The notes under the pieces are model-generated. The model saw only the letters and a program-made list of their open reading frames with translations, was not told the DNA's origin and searched no databases. From Micromonospora arida (GTDB taxonomy: Bacteria; Actinomycetota; Actinomycetes; Mycobacteriales; Micromonosporaceae), in contig NZ_QGSY01000177.1 of NCBI RefSeq assembly GCF_003857035.1, positions 17,791 to 81,790 on the forward strand: a stretch of 64,000 nt of DNA, given 5' to 3'. Both the position numbers and the translations under genes were made by a program. Below, piece after piece: positions 1 to 8,768 of the stretch (its first letter is position 1; each line of letters starts with the position of its first letter).

Positions 1-2
1 AC

Positions 3-1910
3 GTCAGGACCGCCGGTGCCGGCATCAACATCTACGACTGCAACGGCCAGGCCAACCAGGCGTGGACCTTCACCTCAGGTGGTGAACTGCGGGTGTACGA
101 CGACACGATGTGCCTGGACGTCGTCGGCCAGGACACCACCGCGCCGGCCGCGATACAGATCAACGGCTGCACCGGCGGCGCCAACCAACGCTGGCGGATC
201 ACCAGCTCCGGGACCATCGTCGGGGTCCAGTCCGGCCTGTGCCTGGACGTGACCGGCGCGGGCACCGCCAACAGCACCACCGTCGGCCTCTGGACCTGCA
301 ACGGGCAGTCCAACCAGCGGTGGACGACGTCCTTCGGCAGCGCCGACAGCCAGCCTCCGACCGCGCCGGGCAGCCCCCGGGTCAGCGGCCTGACCTGCAA
401 CTCGGTGACGTTCGCGTGGAACGCCTCGACGGACAACGTCGCGGTTGCCTTCTACGACATCTACCACGACGGTCAGCTGATGACGTCGGTGAGCGGCACG
501 ACGCTCTCCACCAACCTGACCGTGGTGCCCGGGGCGACCTGGGGCCTGTACGTCAACGCCCGCGACGCCGCCGGCAACGTGTCGCAGGCGAGCGCCACCG
601 TGTCGATCACTCCGCCGCCCTGTCAGGCCGACAGCCAGCCACCGACGGCGCCGCAACAGCTCACCGGCACCGCGTCGGGCACCACGGTGACGCTGCGCTG
701 GACCGCGTCGACCGACAACATCGGGGTGCGCGCGTACGACATCTACCGCGCCGGCGCGAAGGTGGGCACGGTCACCGGCGCGCCGCCGGCGACCACGTTC
801 ACCGACAGCGGTCTGGCGGCGAACACCTCCTACCAGTACTACGTGGTGGCTCGGGACGCGCAGGACAACGCCTCGTCGCGCAGCGGCACCGCGACGGTGA
901 CCACCGGCGCGGCGTGCGCCAACCCGGTGTGCGGGGTGCGGCAGGTCACCACCGACACCGACATCCCGTGGGGTCTGGTGACGTTGCCCGACGGCAGCGT
1001 GCTCTACAACCGCCGCGACGCGCACGACATCATCCAGCTCAACCCGACCACCGGGGCCAAGACCAACCTGGGCACCGTGCCGAACGTGCAGAGCACCGAC
1101 GGTGAGGGTGGTCTGTTGGGGCTCGCCATCTCGGCCAGCTACTCCAGCGACCGCTGGCTGTACATCATGCACACCTCGCCGAGCGACAACCGCATCGTCC
1201 GGATCAGGCTGGAGAACGGGCGACTCAACACCGCCAGCGAGCAGGTGCTGCTCAGCGGCATCCGGCGTAACAAGTACCACGACGGTGGTCGCCTGCGGTT
1301 CGGGCCGGACGGCAAGCTGTATGCCAGCACCGGCGACGCCCAGAACGGCAACTACGCCCAGGACCGGTCCAGCCTCGAAGGCAAGATCCTGCGACTCAAT
1401 CCGGACGGCACCGTCCCCTCGGACAACCCGTTCGGCAACTACGTGTGGAGCTACGGCCACCGCAACCCGCAGGGGCTGGCGTTCGACTCGCAGGGCCGGC
1501 TGTGGGAGCAGGAGTTCGGCAACTCGGTCATGGACGAGACCAATCTGATCACCAAGGGTGGAAACTACGGCTGGCCGGCATGCGAGGGCACCAGTGGCGC
1601 CTGCGGTACGGCCGGGTTCATCGCGCCGGCGCGTACCTATCCGACCGCCGAAGGGTCCTGCTCCGGCATCACGATCGTGCGCGACGCGCTCTACGTGGCC
1701 TGCGCCCGGGGCGCTCGGATGTACCGCGCGGTGATCAGCGGCAGCGGCCTGACGAACGTGCAGACGTACTTCAGTGGCACCTACGGTCGGTTGCGGACGG
1801 TGGAGCCGGCTCCCGACGGCGGGCTGTGGCTGACCACCACCAACGTCGGTGACAAGGACAGCACCCCGAACAACAGCAACGAGAGGATCCTGCATGTCAC
1901 GCTCGGCTGA
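3..1910 (+). CDS. Secreted lectin / Fn3 / PQQ-type sugar dehydrogenase, 5' partial
   Basis: The frame is open from base 3, so the start and signal peptide lie before the window; 635 residues are visible. Residues 1 to about 115 form a ricin-type beta-trefoil (CBM13), with repeated QxW motifs (NQAW, NQRW, NQRW) and CLDV boxes. Two fibronectin type III domains follow (about 120-210 and 215-300), each with a DNxxVxxYDIY-type strand. Residues 305-635 form a glucose/sorbosone dehydrogenase beta-propeller, recognisable from GLLGLAIS, RLRFGPDGKLY and GHRNPQGLAFD. The family binds pyrroloquinoline quinone and oxidises sugars outside the cell; the lectin probably docks the enzyme on polysaccharide. 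A second protein with the same dehydrogenase fold starts at 19793. The gene converges on helR with only 42 bp between them. Function is family-level; the substrate is unknown. Confidence 0.85.
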   Translation, partial: VRTAGAGINIYDCNGQANQAWTFTSGGELRVYDDTMCLDVVGQDTTAPAAIQINGCTGGANQRWRITSSGTIVGVQSGLCLDVTGAGTANSTTVGLWTCNGQSNQRWTTSFGSADSQPPTAPGSPRVSGLTCNSVTFAWNASTDNVAVAFYDIYHDGQLMTSVSGTTLSTNLTVVPGATWGLYVNARDAAGNVSQASATVSITPPPCQADSQPPTAPQQLTGTASGTTVTLRWTASTDNIGVRAYDIYRAGAKVGTVTGAPPATTFTDSGLAANTSYQYYVVARDAQDNASSRSGTATVTTGAACANPVCGVRQVTTDTDIPWGLVTLPDGSVLYNRRDAHDIIQLNPTTGAKTNLGTVPNVQSTDGEGGLLGLAISASYSSDRWLYIMHTSPSDNRIVRIRLENGRLNTASEQVLLSGIRRNKYHDGGRLRFGPDGKLYASTGDAQNGNYAQDRSSLEGKILRLNPDGTVPSDNPFGNYVWSYGHRNPQGLAFDSQGRLWEQEFGNSVMDETNLITKGGNYGWPACEGTSGACGTAGFIAPARTYPTAEGSCSGITIVRDALYVACARGARMYRAVISGSGLTNVQTYFSGTYGRLRTVEPAPDGGLWLTTTNVGDKDSTPNNSNERILHVTLG

Positions 1911-1952
1911 TCGCTGGCGATGCCGAGCATCCTGATTCGGTGCGGCACGCCC

Positions 1953-4109
1953 TCAGCCGCTGGTCAGGAGCACGAGTTGCTGGGTGGCCCGGGTCATCGC
2001 GACGTAGCGGTCGACAGCCCCCGAGACGCCGCTGCCGAACGCTTGCGGGTCGACGAGGACGACCAGGTCGAATTCGAGGCCCTTGGCCTGCTCCGGGCTC
2101 AGTGACCGGACCCGGGCCGTGGGCGGGAAGGCCGGGTCGCCGATCACGCAGGCGATTCCTTCGGCGTGGTCGGCGAGCCAGGTGTCGAGGATCGACCCCA
2201 GGTCGGCGACCGATCCGTGGACGACGGGAAGTCCGTTGCCACGGATGGAGGTGGGCACGTTGGCGTCGGGGAGCACGGCCCGGATGACCGGTTCGGCCTC
2301 CGCCATGACCTCGGCCGGGGTCCGGTAGTTGATGTTCAACGAGGCCACTGTGACCCGGTCGAGCCCGATCCGCTTGAGGCGTTCCTGCCACGACTCGGTG
2401 AACCCGTGCCGGGCCTGGGCGCGGTCTCCCACGATGGTGAAGCTGCGCGACGGGCAGCGCGCCAGCAGCATCTGCCACTGGGCGTCGGTCAGCTCCTGCG
2501 CCTCGTCCACGACGATGTGCGCGAACGGGCCGGCCAGCAGGTCCGGGTCGGCGTCCGGCAGCGCGGACTCGTCGACCAGGACGTCGCGCAGGTCGGGTTG
2601 GCGCAGCATCGCCAGCAGGCCCTCGCCGTCGTCGTAGGTGTCGGCCGCGAGCAGCTCGTCGACGACCCGGGCCATGTGCTCGCGTTCGACAGCGGCGGCC
2701 GGGTCACGCCGACGGGTGCGCCCCGACCTCTCCGCGTCGCCGAGTCGCTGCCGCGCCGCGTCGAGCAGCGGCAGATCCGACACGGTCCAGGCCCGGGGCT
2801 CGTCGCGTTGCAGCTTGCGGACCTCCTCGGCACTGAGCCACGGCGCGCACCTGCGCAGGTACGCGGGCACCGACCACAGGTCACCCACGAGATCGGCCGC
2901 GTCGAGCAACGGCCAGGCACGGTTGACAGTCGCCCGCAGCTCCCGGTTACGCAGCAGCGAGTCGCGGAGCACGTCGTCCGGCTCATCGCCGTCGTACCGG
3001 TCGATGAGGATGGTGAGCAACTCCTCCCAGATCTCCTCGCGCGCCTCGTTGTGCGGGGTGCCCGGACCCGGTGCCTGGAACGCGTCGGCCCAGTCGTCGG
3101 CGCTCAGGCGGACGTCGGCGTCGCCGACCGTGACCGTCATCGGGGCGGCCGGTGGGTCCTCGTAGAACCGGACGGCCGCGTCGATCGCCCGGACCACCTC
3201 GGCCGAGGACTTCAGCCGGGCCACCTCCGGGTCGGTGTCGGCGGCTGCGGTGGCCCCCTCGGGGACGAGGTCGCGCAGGGTGCAGGTCTGCACGTCCTCC
3301 TCTCCGAGGCTGGGCAGGACGTCGGCGACGTAGGCCAGGTAGGGCTGGTGCGGTCCCACGAAGAGCACCCCGCCCCGGCGCTGACCGAGGCGCGGGTCGG
3401 AGTAGAGCAGGTACGCGGTGCGGTGCAGGGCGACGACGGTCTTACCGGTGCCCGGACCGCCGTCGACCACGAGGGCGCCGGCCGACCCTGCCCGGATGAT
3501 GGCGTCCTGGTCCGCCTGGATCGTGCTGAGCACGTCGCGCATCCGGGCCGACCGGGCGCTGCCCAGACTGGCGATGAAGGCGGACTGGTCGTCGAGCGCG
3601 ACGGCGTGCCCCACGAACCCGTCCGGGGTGAACACCTCGTCCCAGTAGTCACTGATCCGGCCGCGGGTCCAGCGGTACCGGCGGCGGCTCGCCAGGCCCA
3701 TCGGGTTGGCGTGGGTCGCGCCGAAGAACGGCTCGGCGGCGGGTGAGCGCCAGTCGAGCAGCAGCCGTCGGCCCGTGCTGTCGGTGAGACCGCGACGTCC
3801 GACGTACACCGGCTCGGGGTTGTCCGCCTCGACCACGTGGCCGAGGCACAGGTCCAGCCCGTAGCGGCTCAGCGAGCGCAGGCGGGTGGTCAGCCGGCGG
3901 ACCTCCTCGTCCCGGTCGACGGCCTGCCGGCCCTTGCCGCCGGGTGCCCGGCGCGCGGTGTCCAGACGGTCGGACAGCTCGGCGCTCAGCTGCGCGAGGC
4001 CCTGCGCCATGGCTGCGAAGTGCCGCTCGTCGTGGGCGATGAGCGCCGGGTCGGCCTTGGGGGCGAGGTGATCGGGAAGTTCGAACACGGAGGTGGGCAA
4101 GGAATCCAA
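1953..4109 (-). CDS. helR: RNA polymerase-recycling motor ATPase HelR (HelD-like helicase)
   Basis: This is an SF1 UvrD-like ATPase of 718 residues, matching the actinobacterial HelR/HelD class that pulls RNA polymerase off DNA and can displace bound rifamycins. Walker A is GGPGTGKT near residue 220, Walker B is VDEAQE near 565, and later helicase motifs include GDRAQARHGF and YRTPAEV. The N-terminal PTSVFELPDHL-KADPALIA segment is typical of HelR. I chose the TTG at 4109 because a GGAAG ribosome-binding site lies 7 nt upstream and the family consensus begins there. A longer TTG frame opening at 4181 would start inside the RAE palindrome and is unlikely. The RAE upstream strongly supports rifamycin-inducible control. 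No Rox- or Arr-type rifamycin-modifying gene is adjacent, so resistance here would rest on target protection. Confidence 0.92.
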   Translation of the reverse strand: MDSLPTSVFELPDHLAPKADPALIAHDERHFAAMAQGLAQLSAELSDRLDTARRAPGGKGRQAVDRDEEVRRLTTRLRSLSRYGLDLCLGHVVEADNPEPVYVGRRGLTDSTGRRLLLDWRSPAAEPFFGATHANPMGLASRRRYRWTRGRISDYWDEVFTPDGFVGHAVALDDQSAFIASLGSARSARMRDVLSTIQADQDAIIRAGSAGALVVDGGPGTGKTVVALHRTAYLLYSDPRLGQRRGGVLFVGPHQPYLAYVADVLPSLGEEDVQTCTLRDLVPEGATAAADTDPEVARLKSSAEVVRAIDAAVRFYEDPPAAPMTVTVGDADVRLSADDWADAFQAPGPGTPHNEAREEIWEELLTILIDRYDGDEPDDVLRDSLLRNRELRATVNRAWPLLDAADLVGDLWSVPAYLRRCAPWLSAEEVRKLQRDEPRAWTVSDLPLLDAARQRLGDAERSGRTRRRDPAAAVEREHMARVVDELLAADTYDDGEGLLAMLRQPDLRDVLVDESALPDADPDLLAGPFAHIVVDEAQELTDAQWQMLLARCPSRSFTIVGDRAQARHGFTESWQERLKRIGLDRVTVASLNINYRTPAEVMAEAEPVIRAVLPDANVPTSIRGNGLPVVHGSVADLGSILDTWLADHAEGIACVIGDPAFPPTARVRSLSPEQAKGLEFDLVVLVDPQAFGSGVSGAVDRYVAMTRATQQLVLLTSG

Positions 4110-4166
4110 TTCATGACTTCCATTTCGGCAGAATTTGGCCTCGGCCGACGATTCTGCGTCATAAAC

Positions 4167-4186
4167 GGGGTCTTGCCGCAAGCCCC
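4167..4186 (-). promoter_or_regulatory. Rifamycin-associated element (RAE) upstream of helR
   Basis: On the minus strand this reads GGGGCTTGCGGCAAGACCCC, a near-perfect 20-bp dyad with one mismatched pair. It fits the published RAE palindrome of actinomycete rifamycin-response genes as I recall it (GGGGCTTGC/GCAAG-CCCC). It lies 57 bp upstream of the chosen helR start, a sensible promoter position. Confidence 0.85.
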
Positions 4187-4211
4187 CCAGTGCGGTATAA
4201 GTTAGAAGTGG

Positions 4212-4232
4212 CGGGAGATCAGGTGTCTCCCG
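4212..4232 (-). terminator. Hairpin downstream of the YccF gene
   Basis: The arms CGGGAGA and TCTCCCG (7 bp, 7-nt loop) sit between the yccF stop and the helR promoter, where leftward transcription of yccF should end. There is no U-tract, as is usual in this group. A short stem makes this moderate evidence only. Confidence 0.4.
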
Positions 4233-4263
4233 TCTTCCGTTGCCTATCGACCCGGAGTGCTGG

Positions 4264-4662
4264 TCAGGGCGCGTCGACGACCTCGCGGCCGAGCGGCCAG
4301 AACGCTGCCGGAACGAGCTTGAAGTTGGCGATGCCGAACGGGATCCCGATGATCGTGACGCAGAGGGCGATGCCCGCGAGGATGTGGGAGAGCGCCAGCC
4401 ACCATCCGGCCAGCACCACCCAGAGGATGTTCGCCAGGCCGGAGCCGACGCCCGCGCCCGGCTTGGGCACCAGGGTGCGGCCGAAGGGCCACAGCGAGTA
4501 GACCGCGAGGCGCAGCGACGCGACGCCGAACGGGATGGTGATGACCAGGACGAAGCAGATCAGCGCGGCGATGCCGTAGCCGACCGCCAGCACGAGGCCA
4601 CCGCCGAAGACGAGCCACAGCACATTCAGTACGAAACGAATCACCACTCCAGCATGAAACAT
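4264..4662 (-). CDS. YccF domain-containing inner membrane protein
   Basis: The protein has 132 residues and two tandem copies of the YccF (DUF307) motif. Each copy pairs a hydrophobic segment with a PFG(V/I)A(S/N)(L/F) signature followed by WP(F/L)GR, at about residues 35-60 and 100-128. At least three to four membrane segments are visible. The start is the ATG at 4662 (MFHAGVVIRF); the open frame extends upstream to 4914, but that extension is Pro/Arg-rich and not YccF-like. Family function is unknown; it is a small integral membrane protein. It is transcribed away from the membrane protein gene at 4913. Confidence 0.85.
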   Translation of the reverse strand: MFHAGVVIRFVLNVLWLVFGGGLVLAVGYGIAALICFVLVITIPFGVASLRLAVYSLWPFGRTLVPKPGAGVGSGLANILWVVLAGWWLALSHILAGIALCVTIIGIPFGIANFKLVPAAFWPLGREVVDAP

Positions 4663-4912
4663 GCTCGCCACCCGGTCGGTTCGCCCCGGTCCCTCAGTGG
4701 GGAACATCGCCACGGCCACCGCGCTACGCACCTTCACAGTGGGATCAGATGTGGGCACTGCTGCGGCGTACCCATTTCGCCCCTGACCGCCGGCGCGTTG
4801 CGGTCGGGCGGGTCTCGGGGTTGCTCGGTGGAAGACCTGAGACGAAAGCCAGGGCGACCCGAGGGAACCCCCCGGAGGTCGACCGGGGGTCGGCGGCCAC
4901 ATGCTGGCTGGC

Positions 4913-5509
4913 ATGAAACGCGCTGCGCTCTACGTGATCGCCGGACCGGTCGGCATCGTGGCCTACGGCCTGGTCCGGCTGTGGGGAAAGTCCGACGGGG
5001 TGTACGGCCCCGGGCTCGACTGGCAGGCCGCCCACCTGCTCGCCCTCGCCGGCATGGTGTGCTTCGTCCCGGGTGTGCTCGCGCTGTCCCGCCTGCTGCC
5101 CCGCAGTCCGTGGCGCACCGGGGTGGTGGCCGGCACGTTGGTCGGCCTCGCCGCGACGATGGTGCAGTTCGGCGCGGACATCGTCGAGGGGCTGCTGGCC
5201 GAGGACCGGGCGGAGATGTCGAGGCTCGGCGCGGAATTCAAGGACATCCCCGGCGTGGAGGTGGCCTTCTACGACGTCGTACCCCAGTTTTTCTTCCTCG
5301 GCCTGCTCGTCCTCACGGGCATGCTCGCCGCCCGACGGCGGCTGCCGTGGTGGAGTGTGCCGCTGCTCCTCGTCGGCATCGTCCTGCCGGCGGTCACCCT
5401 CGACCTGCTTCCCATCGGCGGCCTGTGCATGGCGCTGGCGTTGGCCCCGGCGCTGCCGCTGGTGCGACAGCAGGGCGAGCGCGCAAAGTCGCCCGTGGCC
5501 GTCCAGTGA
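4913..5509 (+). CDS. Hypothetical multi-pass membrane protein
   Basis: The protein has 198 residues with about six hydrophobic segments, at roughly residues 5-22, 35-58, 65-90, 125-145, 150-168 and 172-190. I do not recognise the family. A hydrophilic stretch of about 25 residues with EDRAEMSRLGAEFKDIPG lies between the third and fourth segments. The ATG at 4913 is preferred over one four codons upstream because the protein then begins with the positively charged MKR. It is divergent from yccF and ends just before a strong bidirectional hairpin. Confidence 0.65.
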   Translation: MKRAALYVIAGPVGIVAYGLVRLWGKSDGVYGPGLDWQAAHLLALAGMVCFVPGVLALSRLLPRSPWRTGVVAGTLVGLAATMVQFGADIVEGLLAEDRAEMSRLGAEFKDIPGVEVAFYDVVPQFFFLGLLVLTGMLAARRRLPWWSVPLLLVGIVLPAVTLDLLPIGGLCMALALAPALPLVRQQGERAKSPVAVQ

Positions 5510-5515
5510 GGACGC

Positions 5516-5550
5516 AGGGTGGCGCCGGTCCGTCGGACCGGCGCCACCCT
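5516..5550. terminator. Strong bidirectional terminator hairpin
   Basis: A perfect 16-bp inverted repeat with a 3-nt loop (left arm AGGGTGGCGCCGGTCC, loop GTC) lies between the convergent genes ending at 5509 and 5559. It can terminate transcription from both sides. Confidence 0.85.
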
Positions 5551-5558
5551 TCGAACCG

Positions 5559-7475
5559 CTACTTCAGAGCGAGGGTCCGGGCGTCGGCGGCGATGACGCT
5601 GGCGATCTCCGCCGGCACCAGCTTGCCGGCCTGCCGGTCGGCGTAGGTGGCCAGCTCGGCGTACTGGGCGTGGGCCAGCTTGGTGGTCATCGCGGTGACG
5701 GCGGCCGGGTCCGCGCCCGAGGTGAGGATCAGGTAGCCGAGGCCCGCCTGGCTCACCGTCACGGTGAAGGTGGTGGTCGCGGTGGCGGTGCCCTCGGGCC
5801 CGGTCGCCTCGGTGGTGATGGTGTGCCGGCCGGCGGTCAGCCTGGCCAGGTCGAGCTTGCGCCCGGCGGCCGACTTCTTACCGTCCAGCGTCACGGTGAC
5901 GGTGTCCGCGTTGGTCGCGGCGACCGCGATCACCGGGGACTGTGCCCGGTCCAGCCGAGCCCCGTTGGCCGGCGAGGTGATCTGCACGGTCGGGTCGGCG
6001 GAGGCCCGCTGGACGAACGCCGAGTTCCAGCCGACCAGCTCCGCCGCGCGGTTGGTGATGATCGCGTCGGCGCCGATCCGCTCCAGCCGCTGCCACAGGC
6101 CGGCGGAGTCCATCGTCCAGGCCATCACCGCGACCCCGGCGGCGTGCAGCGGGGCGACGACCTCCGGCTTGGCCAACAGCGCGTTGCCGTCCGGGTTGTA
6201 CGCGGTCAGGTGCAGCTCCTTGGCGATCGCCACCGGGTCGGCGTCCAAGGTGCTGCGGAGCAGGCCGAGCGGCAGCTCGGGGGCGATCTCGTGGGTGTAC
6301 TTCAGGGCGTCGACCTCGAAACTCTGGATGAAGACCCGGCCCATCATCTGCTCGTCCCGGATCACCTGAATGATCGTGGCGACCTCGTCGCGGGTGTGCC
6401 TGCCCTTGATCTCCACGAGCAGGTTGCCACCCCGCGTCCGCAGGTCGGCGAGCTGCTCCGCGAGGGTGGGCACCCGCTCGCCGACGTACTGCGGGCCGAA
6501 CCAGGAGCCGGCGTCGAGTGCCTTGATCTGCGCGGCGGTCAGGTCCCGGATGTTGCCGGTGCCGTCGGTGGTCCGGTCGACGGTGCCGTCGTGCAGGATG
6601 AACGGGATGCCGTCCTTGCTCGGCTGGACGTCGTTCTCGATCCAGTCGGCGCCGCCCTTACGGGCGATCTCCTGGGCGACGAGGGTGTTCTCCGGTGCGG
6701 CGGCGGACGCGCCCCGATGGGCGATCACGGTGAACGGGCTGCCCTCGGGGCGGAGGTAGCCGTTCGGCGCCAGCTCGGTGACGGTGACGTCGTCGTAGGA
6801 CACGGTCGCGCCGTTGACGAAGAGCCCCTGGACGCCGTCGGCGGAACGCTGGAGGCTGCTGGTCCGCATCGCCTCCCGCCCGTCGAAGATCCAGCGGGCC
6901 TGGTTGCCGTGCACCTCGACGGCGACGCGCACGTCCCGACCGGTGCCTGCGGCGGACGGGGCGGAGGCGGTGTTCGTCACGACCCATGCGTTGGCAGTGG
7001 TCCGCTGGGCGAATTCGAGCCCGTTGGCGGCGGTGGTGCCGCTGCGCATGGTGGCGATCCACCAGGGGGTCGCGCCGCTGGCAGGGACGTCGATGCCCAG
7101 CGAGGCCCAGCGGGTGGCGGCCGAGACCGCCTCGAAGCGCATGGTCGCCTCGAGGCGGAAGTCGTTCAGGTGCCGACCGAAGGTGATTTTGTTGTTCTCG
7201 CTGGAGCTGGCGGAGGTTCCGTACAGTCGGCCGTTCTCGACCTTCCAGGTGCCGTCGACCGCGTGCCAACCGGCGGGCAGCGACCCGGCCGAGAAGTTCT
7301 CCGAGACGACGACGCTGCCCGGCTCGGCGGTGGCTGGTGAGGAGGTCGCGACGGCGACCGCGACGGCAGCGCCGGTGACGGCGAGAGCGGCGACGGAGGC
7401 GGCGGTTCGGGTACCCAGGGCGCCGAGGCGTGACCCGGCGCGGCGAGGCGACGGTGATGCGGGTAGGACAGTCAT
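5559..7475 (-). CDS. Secreted glycerophosphodiester phosphodiesterase, multidomain
   Basis: The protein has 638 residues. A long signal peptide (about 1-50, ending in SPATAEP) is followed by a LamG/DUF1080-like beta-sandwich (about 55-215). A glycerophosphodiester phosphodiesterase TIM barrel spans about 220-460, with the hallmark VIAHRGASAAAPENT, the ENDVQ metal-binding pair and LHDGTVDRTT. An Ig-like segment (about 470-560) and an alanine-rich helical tail, possibly a FIMAH domain, complete it. The family hydrolyses glycerophosphodiesters to glycerol-3-phosphate and an alcohol; outside the cell this would recover phosphate from phospholipids or teichoic-type polymers. The ATG at 7475 begins the signal peptide; frame extension to 7514 adds no plausible sequence. 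No strong ribosome-binding site is visible. Confidence 0.85.
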   Translation of the reverse strand: MTVLPASPSPRRAGSRLGALGTRTAASVAALAVTGAAVAVAVATSSPATAEPGSVVVSENFSAGSLPAGWHAVDGTWKVENGRLYGTSASSSENNKITFGRHLNDFRLEATMRFEAVSAATRWASLGIDVPASGATPWWIATMRSGTTAANGLEFAQRTTANAWVVTNTASAPSAAGTGRDVRVAVEVHGNQARWIFDGREAMRTSSLQRSADGVQGLFVNGATVSYDDVTVTELAPNGYLRPEGSPFTVIAHRGASAAAPENTLVAQEIARKGGADWIENDVQPSKDGIPFILHDGTVDRTTDGTGNIRDLTAAQIKALDAGSWFGPQYVGERVPTLAEQLADLRTRGGNLLVEIKGRHTRDEVATIIQVIRDEQMMGRVFIQSFEVDALKYTHEIAPELPLGLLRSTLDADPVAIAKELHLTAYNPDGNALLAKPEVVAPLHAAGVAVMAWTMDSAGLWQRLERIGADAIITNRAAELVGWNSAFVQRASADPTVQITSPANGARLDRAQSPVIAVAATNADTVTVTLDGKKSAAGRKLDLARLTAGRHTITTEATGPEGTATATTTFTVTVSQAGLGYLILTSGADPAAVTAMTTKLAHAQYAELATYADRQAGKLVPAEIASVIAADARTLALK

Positions 7476-7575
7476 GGTCGCGACGGTACGAAGCGCGCCC
7501 GAACTGATGATCAATCAAGCATGGCTGCCGCCGGAACGCCGGGTGTACCGCGCTCGATCGGGCGTCCCGGACTGG

Positions 7576-8391
7576 TCAGTTCGGCAGGCCGGAGCAGGCG
7601 ACCCCGTCGATCGTGCACGCCTTCGGGGCGGCACCGGTCAACGAGCCGTTGACCCGGAACGTCACCCGGACCGAGGCGCTGCCGGGCACCTGAGCGGTGT
7701 TCGGGTCCGGCCCGAACGTCCACACCGCACCGTCCCGGCTGGCCTGCGCCCCCTCGACCCCGCTGATCCCCAGCGACTCTCGGGGCAGGGTGACGACCAG
7801 CGTCCACCCCGGGGCCGGGACCGAGCCGGGATTGTTGATCGTCACTGTCGCGCCGTAGCTGAGCAGGGCGTTGTCCGTGATGGCGAAGTCCGCGCCCAGG
7901 GCCGCCGGGGTGGGTTCGGTGGTCGCACCGGTCGGCGTGGGCCTGGTCGACGACGTGACGGCCGGTGGGGCCGAGGAGGCCGAGGCGGGCGGGGAAGCGG
8001 GCACCGCGGGGCTGGTGGCCGCCGGTCGCGCCTGCGCGCGGGGGGTACCGGACGGCGACGCGCCCACCTGCTCGACCGACGGCGGCGGGTCGAGGGTCAC
8101 CGGCGTCAGCTTCTCCGGCGTACGCAGCACACCGACGACGGACACGGCCGTCGCGATCAGCACCCCGAGCGCCGCGACGACGGCCACCCAGGTGGCCCGC
8201 GAGACGTCCTCCCGACCGGTGAGCACCCGCCGTGCGGCCGTGACGAGGGCCACGACCCGATCCAGCAGGATGATCGCCACGGTACGGCGTGGCTGAGGTG
8301 GTGTTGCCGGCACTGCCAGTCTCTCCTTCAGTTCGTCGCCGGGTGCGCGCCCACGATCCGTCCCGGTCGCGGGTGGCGCCTGCCCGGTCAC
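7576..8391 (-). CDS. Membrane-anchored protein with CBM2-like external domain
   Basis: The protein has 271 residues: a cytoplasmic N-terminus (1-65), one membrane helix (about 68-92, WVAVVAALGVLIATAVSVV), a Pro/Thr/Ala-rich linker (about 100-175), then a beta-rich external domain. That domain contains VTINNPGSVPAPGWTL and ends with the Cys pair CTIDGVAC, resembling the cellulose-binding CBM2 fold. It is the last gene of the Hsp70/LuxR/conservon operon and overlaps the DUF742 gene by four bases (GTGA), which decides the GTG start. By position it could be a cell-wall sensor or anchor for the signalling complex; that is inference. Canonical conservons carry a small GTPase (CvnD) after CvnC; here this protein occupies that place. 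Confidence 0.75.
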   Translation of the reverse strand: MTGQAPPATGTDRGRAPGDELKERLAVPATPPQPRRTVAIILLDRVVALVTAARRVLTGREDVSRATWVAVVAALGVLIATAVSVVGVLRTPEKLTPVTLDPPPSVEQVGASPSGTPRAQARPAATSPAVPASPPASASSAPPAVTSSTRPTPTGATTEPTPAALGADFAITDNALLSYGATVTINNPGSVPAPGWTLVVTLPRESLGISGVEGAQASRDGAVWTFGPDPNTAQVPGSASVRVTFRVNGSLTGAAPKACTIDGVACSGLPN

Positions 8392-8768
8392 AACCCGCGA
8401 AGCCCGACGAGTATCGCCTCGAGCAGATCCTCGGTCGGCAGCTCCGACAGCATCGGCGGTTCGTGCGTCTCGATCAGCCCGGCCGCGAGAAGGTCACCGA
8501 GCAGCACCCGGACCGTCCCCAGCGGAAGATCCAGCTCGGCACCCACCTCGGCCACCGACACTGGATGGTGACACAGCTCGACGATCCGCGCCTGCTCGGG
8601 GAAGAGCGGTGCGGGAGGCGTGACCCCCCTCCGGGCGACGACCAGCGAGATCAGGTCGAACTGGCCGCGTGCGGGCGCGGTGCGCCCCCCGGTCATCGTG
8701 TAGGGCCGGGCGACCGGGCCCGCGTCGTCGTCGTACCACGCCTCGTCAGTGGTGCCGCTGGTGTGCAC
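8388..8768 (-). CDS. DUF742 conservon protein (CvnC-like)
   Basis: The 126-residue protein matches DUF742: an RPYxxTGGR motif near the N-terminus, then a winged-helix-like core with PEQARIVELCHHPVSVAEVGAELDLPLGTVRVLLGDL (cited in part). Length is normal for the family. DUF742 proteins sit with a sensor kinase and a roadblock protein in the conservons of Streptomyces, where the proteins form a membrane-associated complex compared to G-protein-coupled signalling. The GTG start lies 23 bases inside the roadblock gene and the stop overlaps the next gene, so translation is probably coupled throughout. Confidence 0.9.
   Translation of the reverse strand: MHTSGTTDEAWYDDDAGPVARPYTMTGGRTAPARGQFDLISLVVARRGVTPPAPLFPEQARIVELCHHPVSVAEVGAELDLPLGTVRVLLGDLLAAGLIETHEPPMLSELPTEDLLEAILVGLRGL

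Noticed and set aside
1911..1952. A TGCCG/CGGCA hairpin between the first gene and helR as terminator.
   Set aside because: The stem is only 5 bp with an 18-nt loop, too weak to call.
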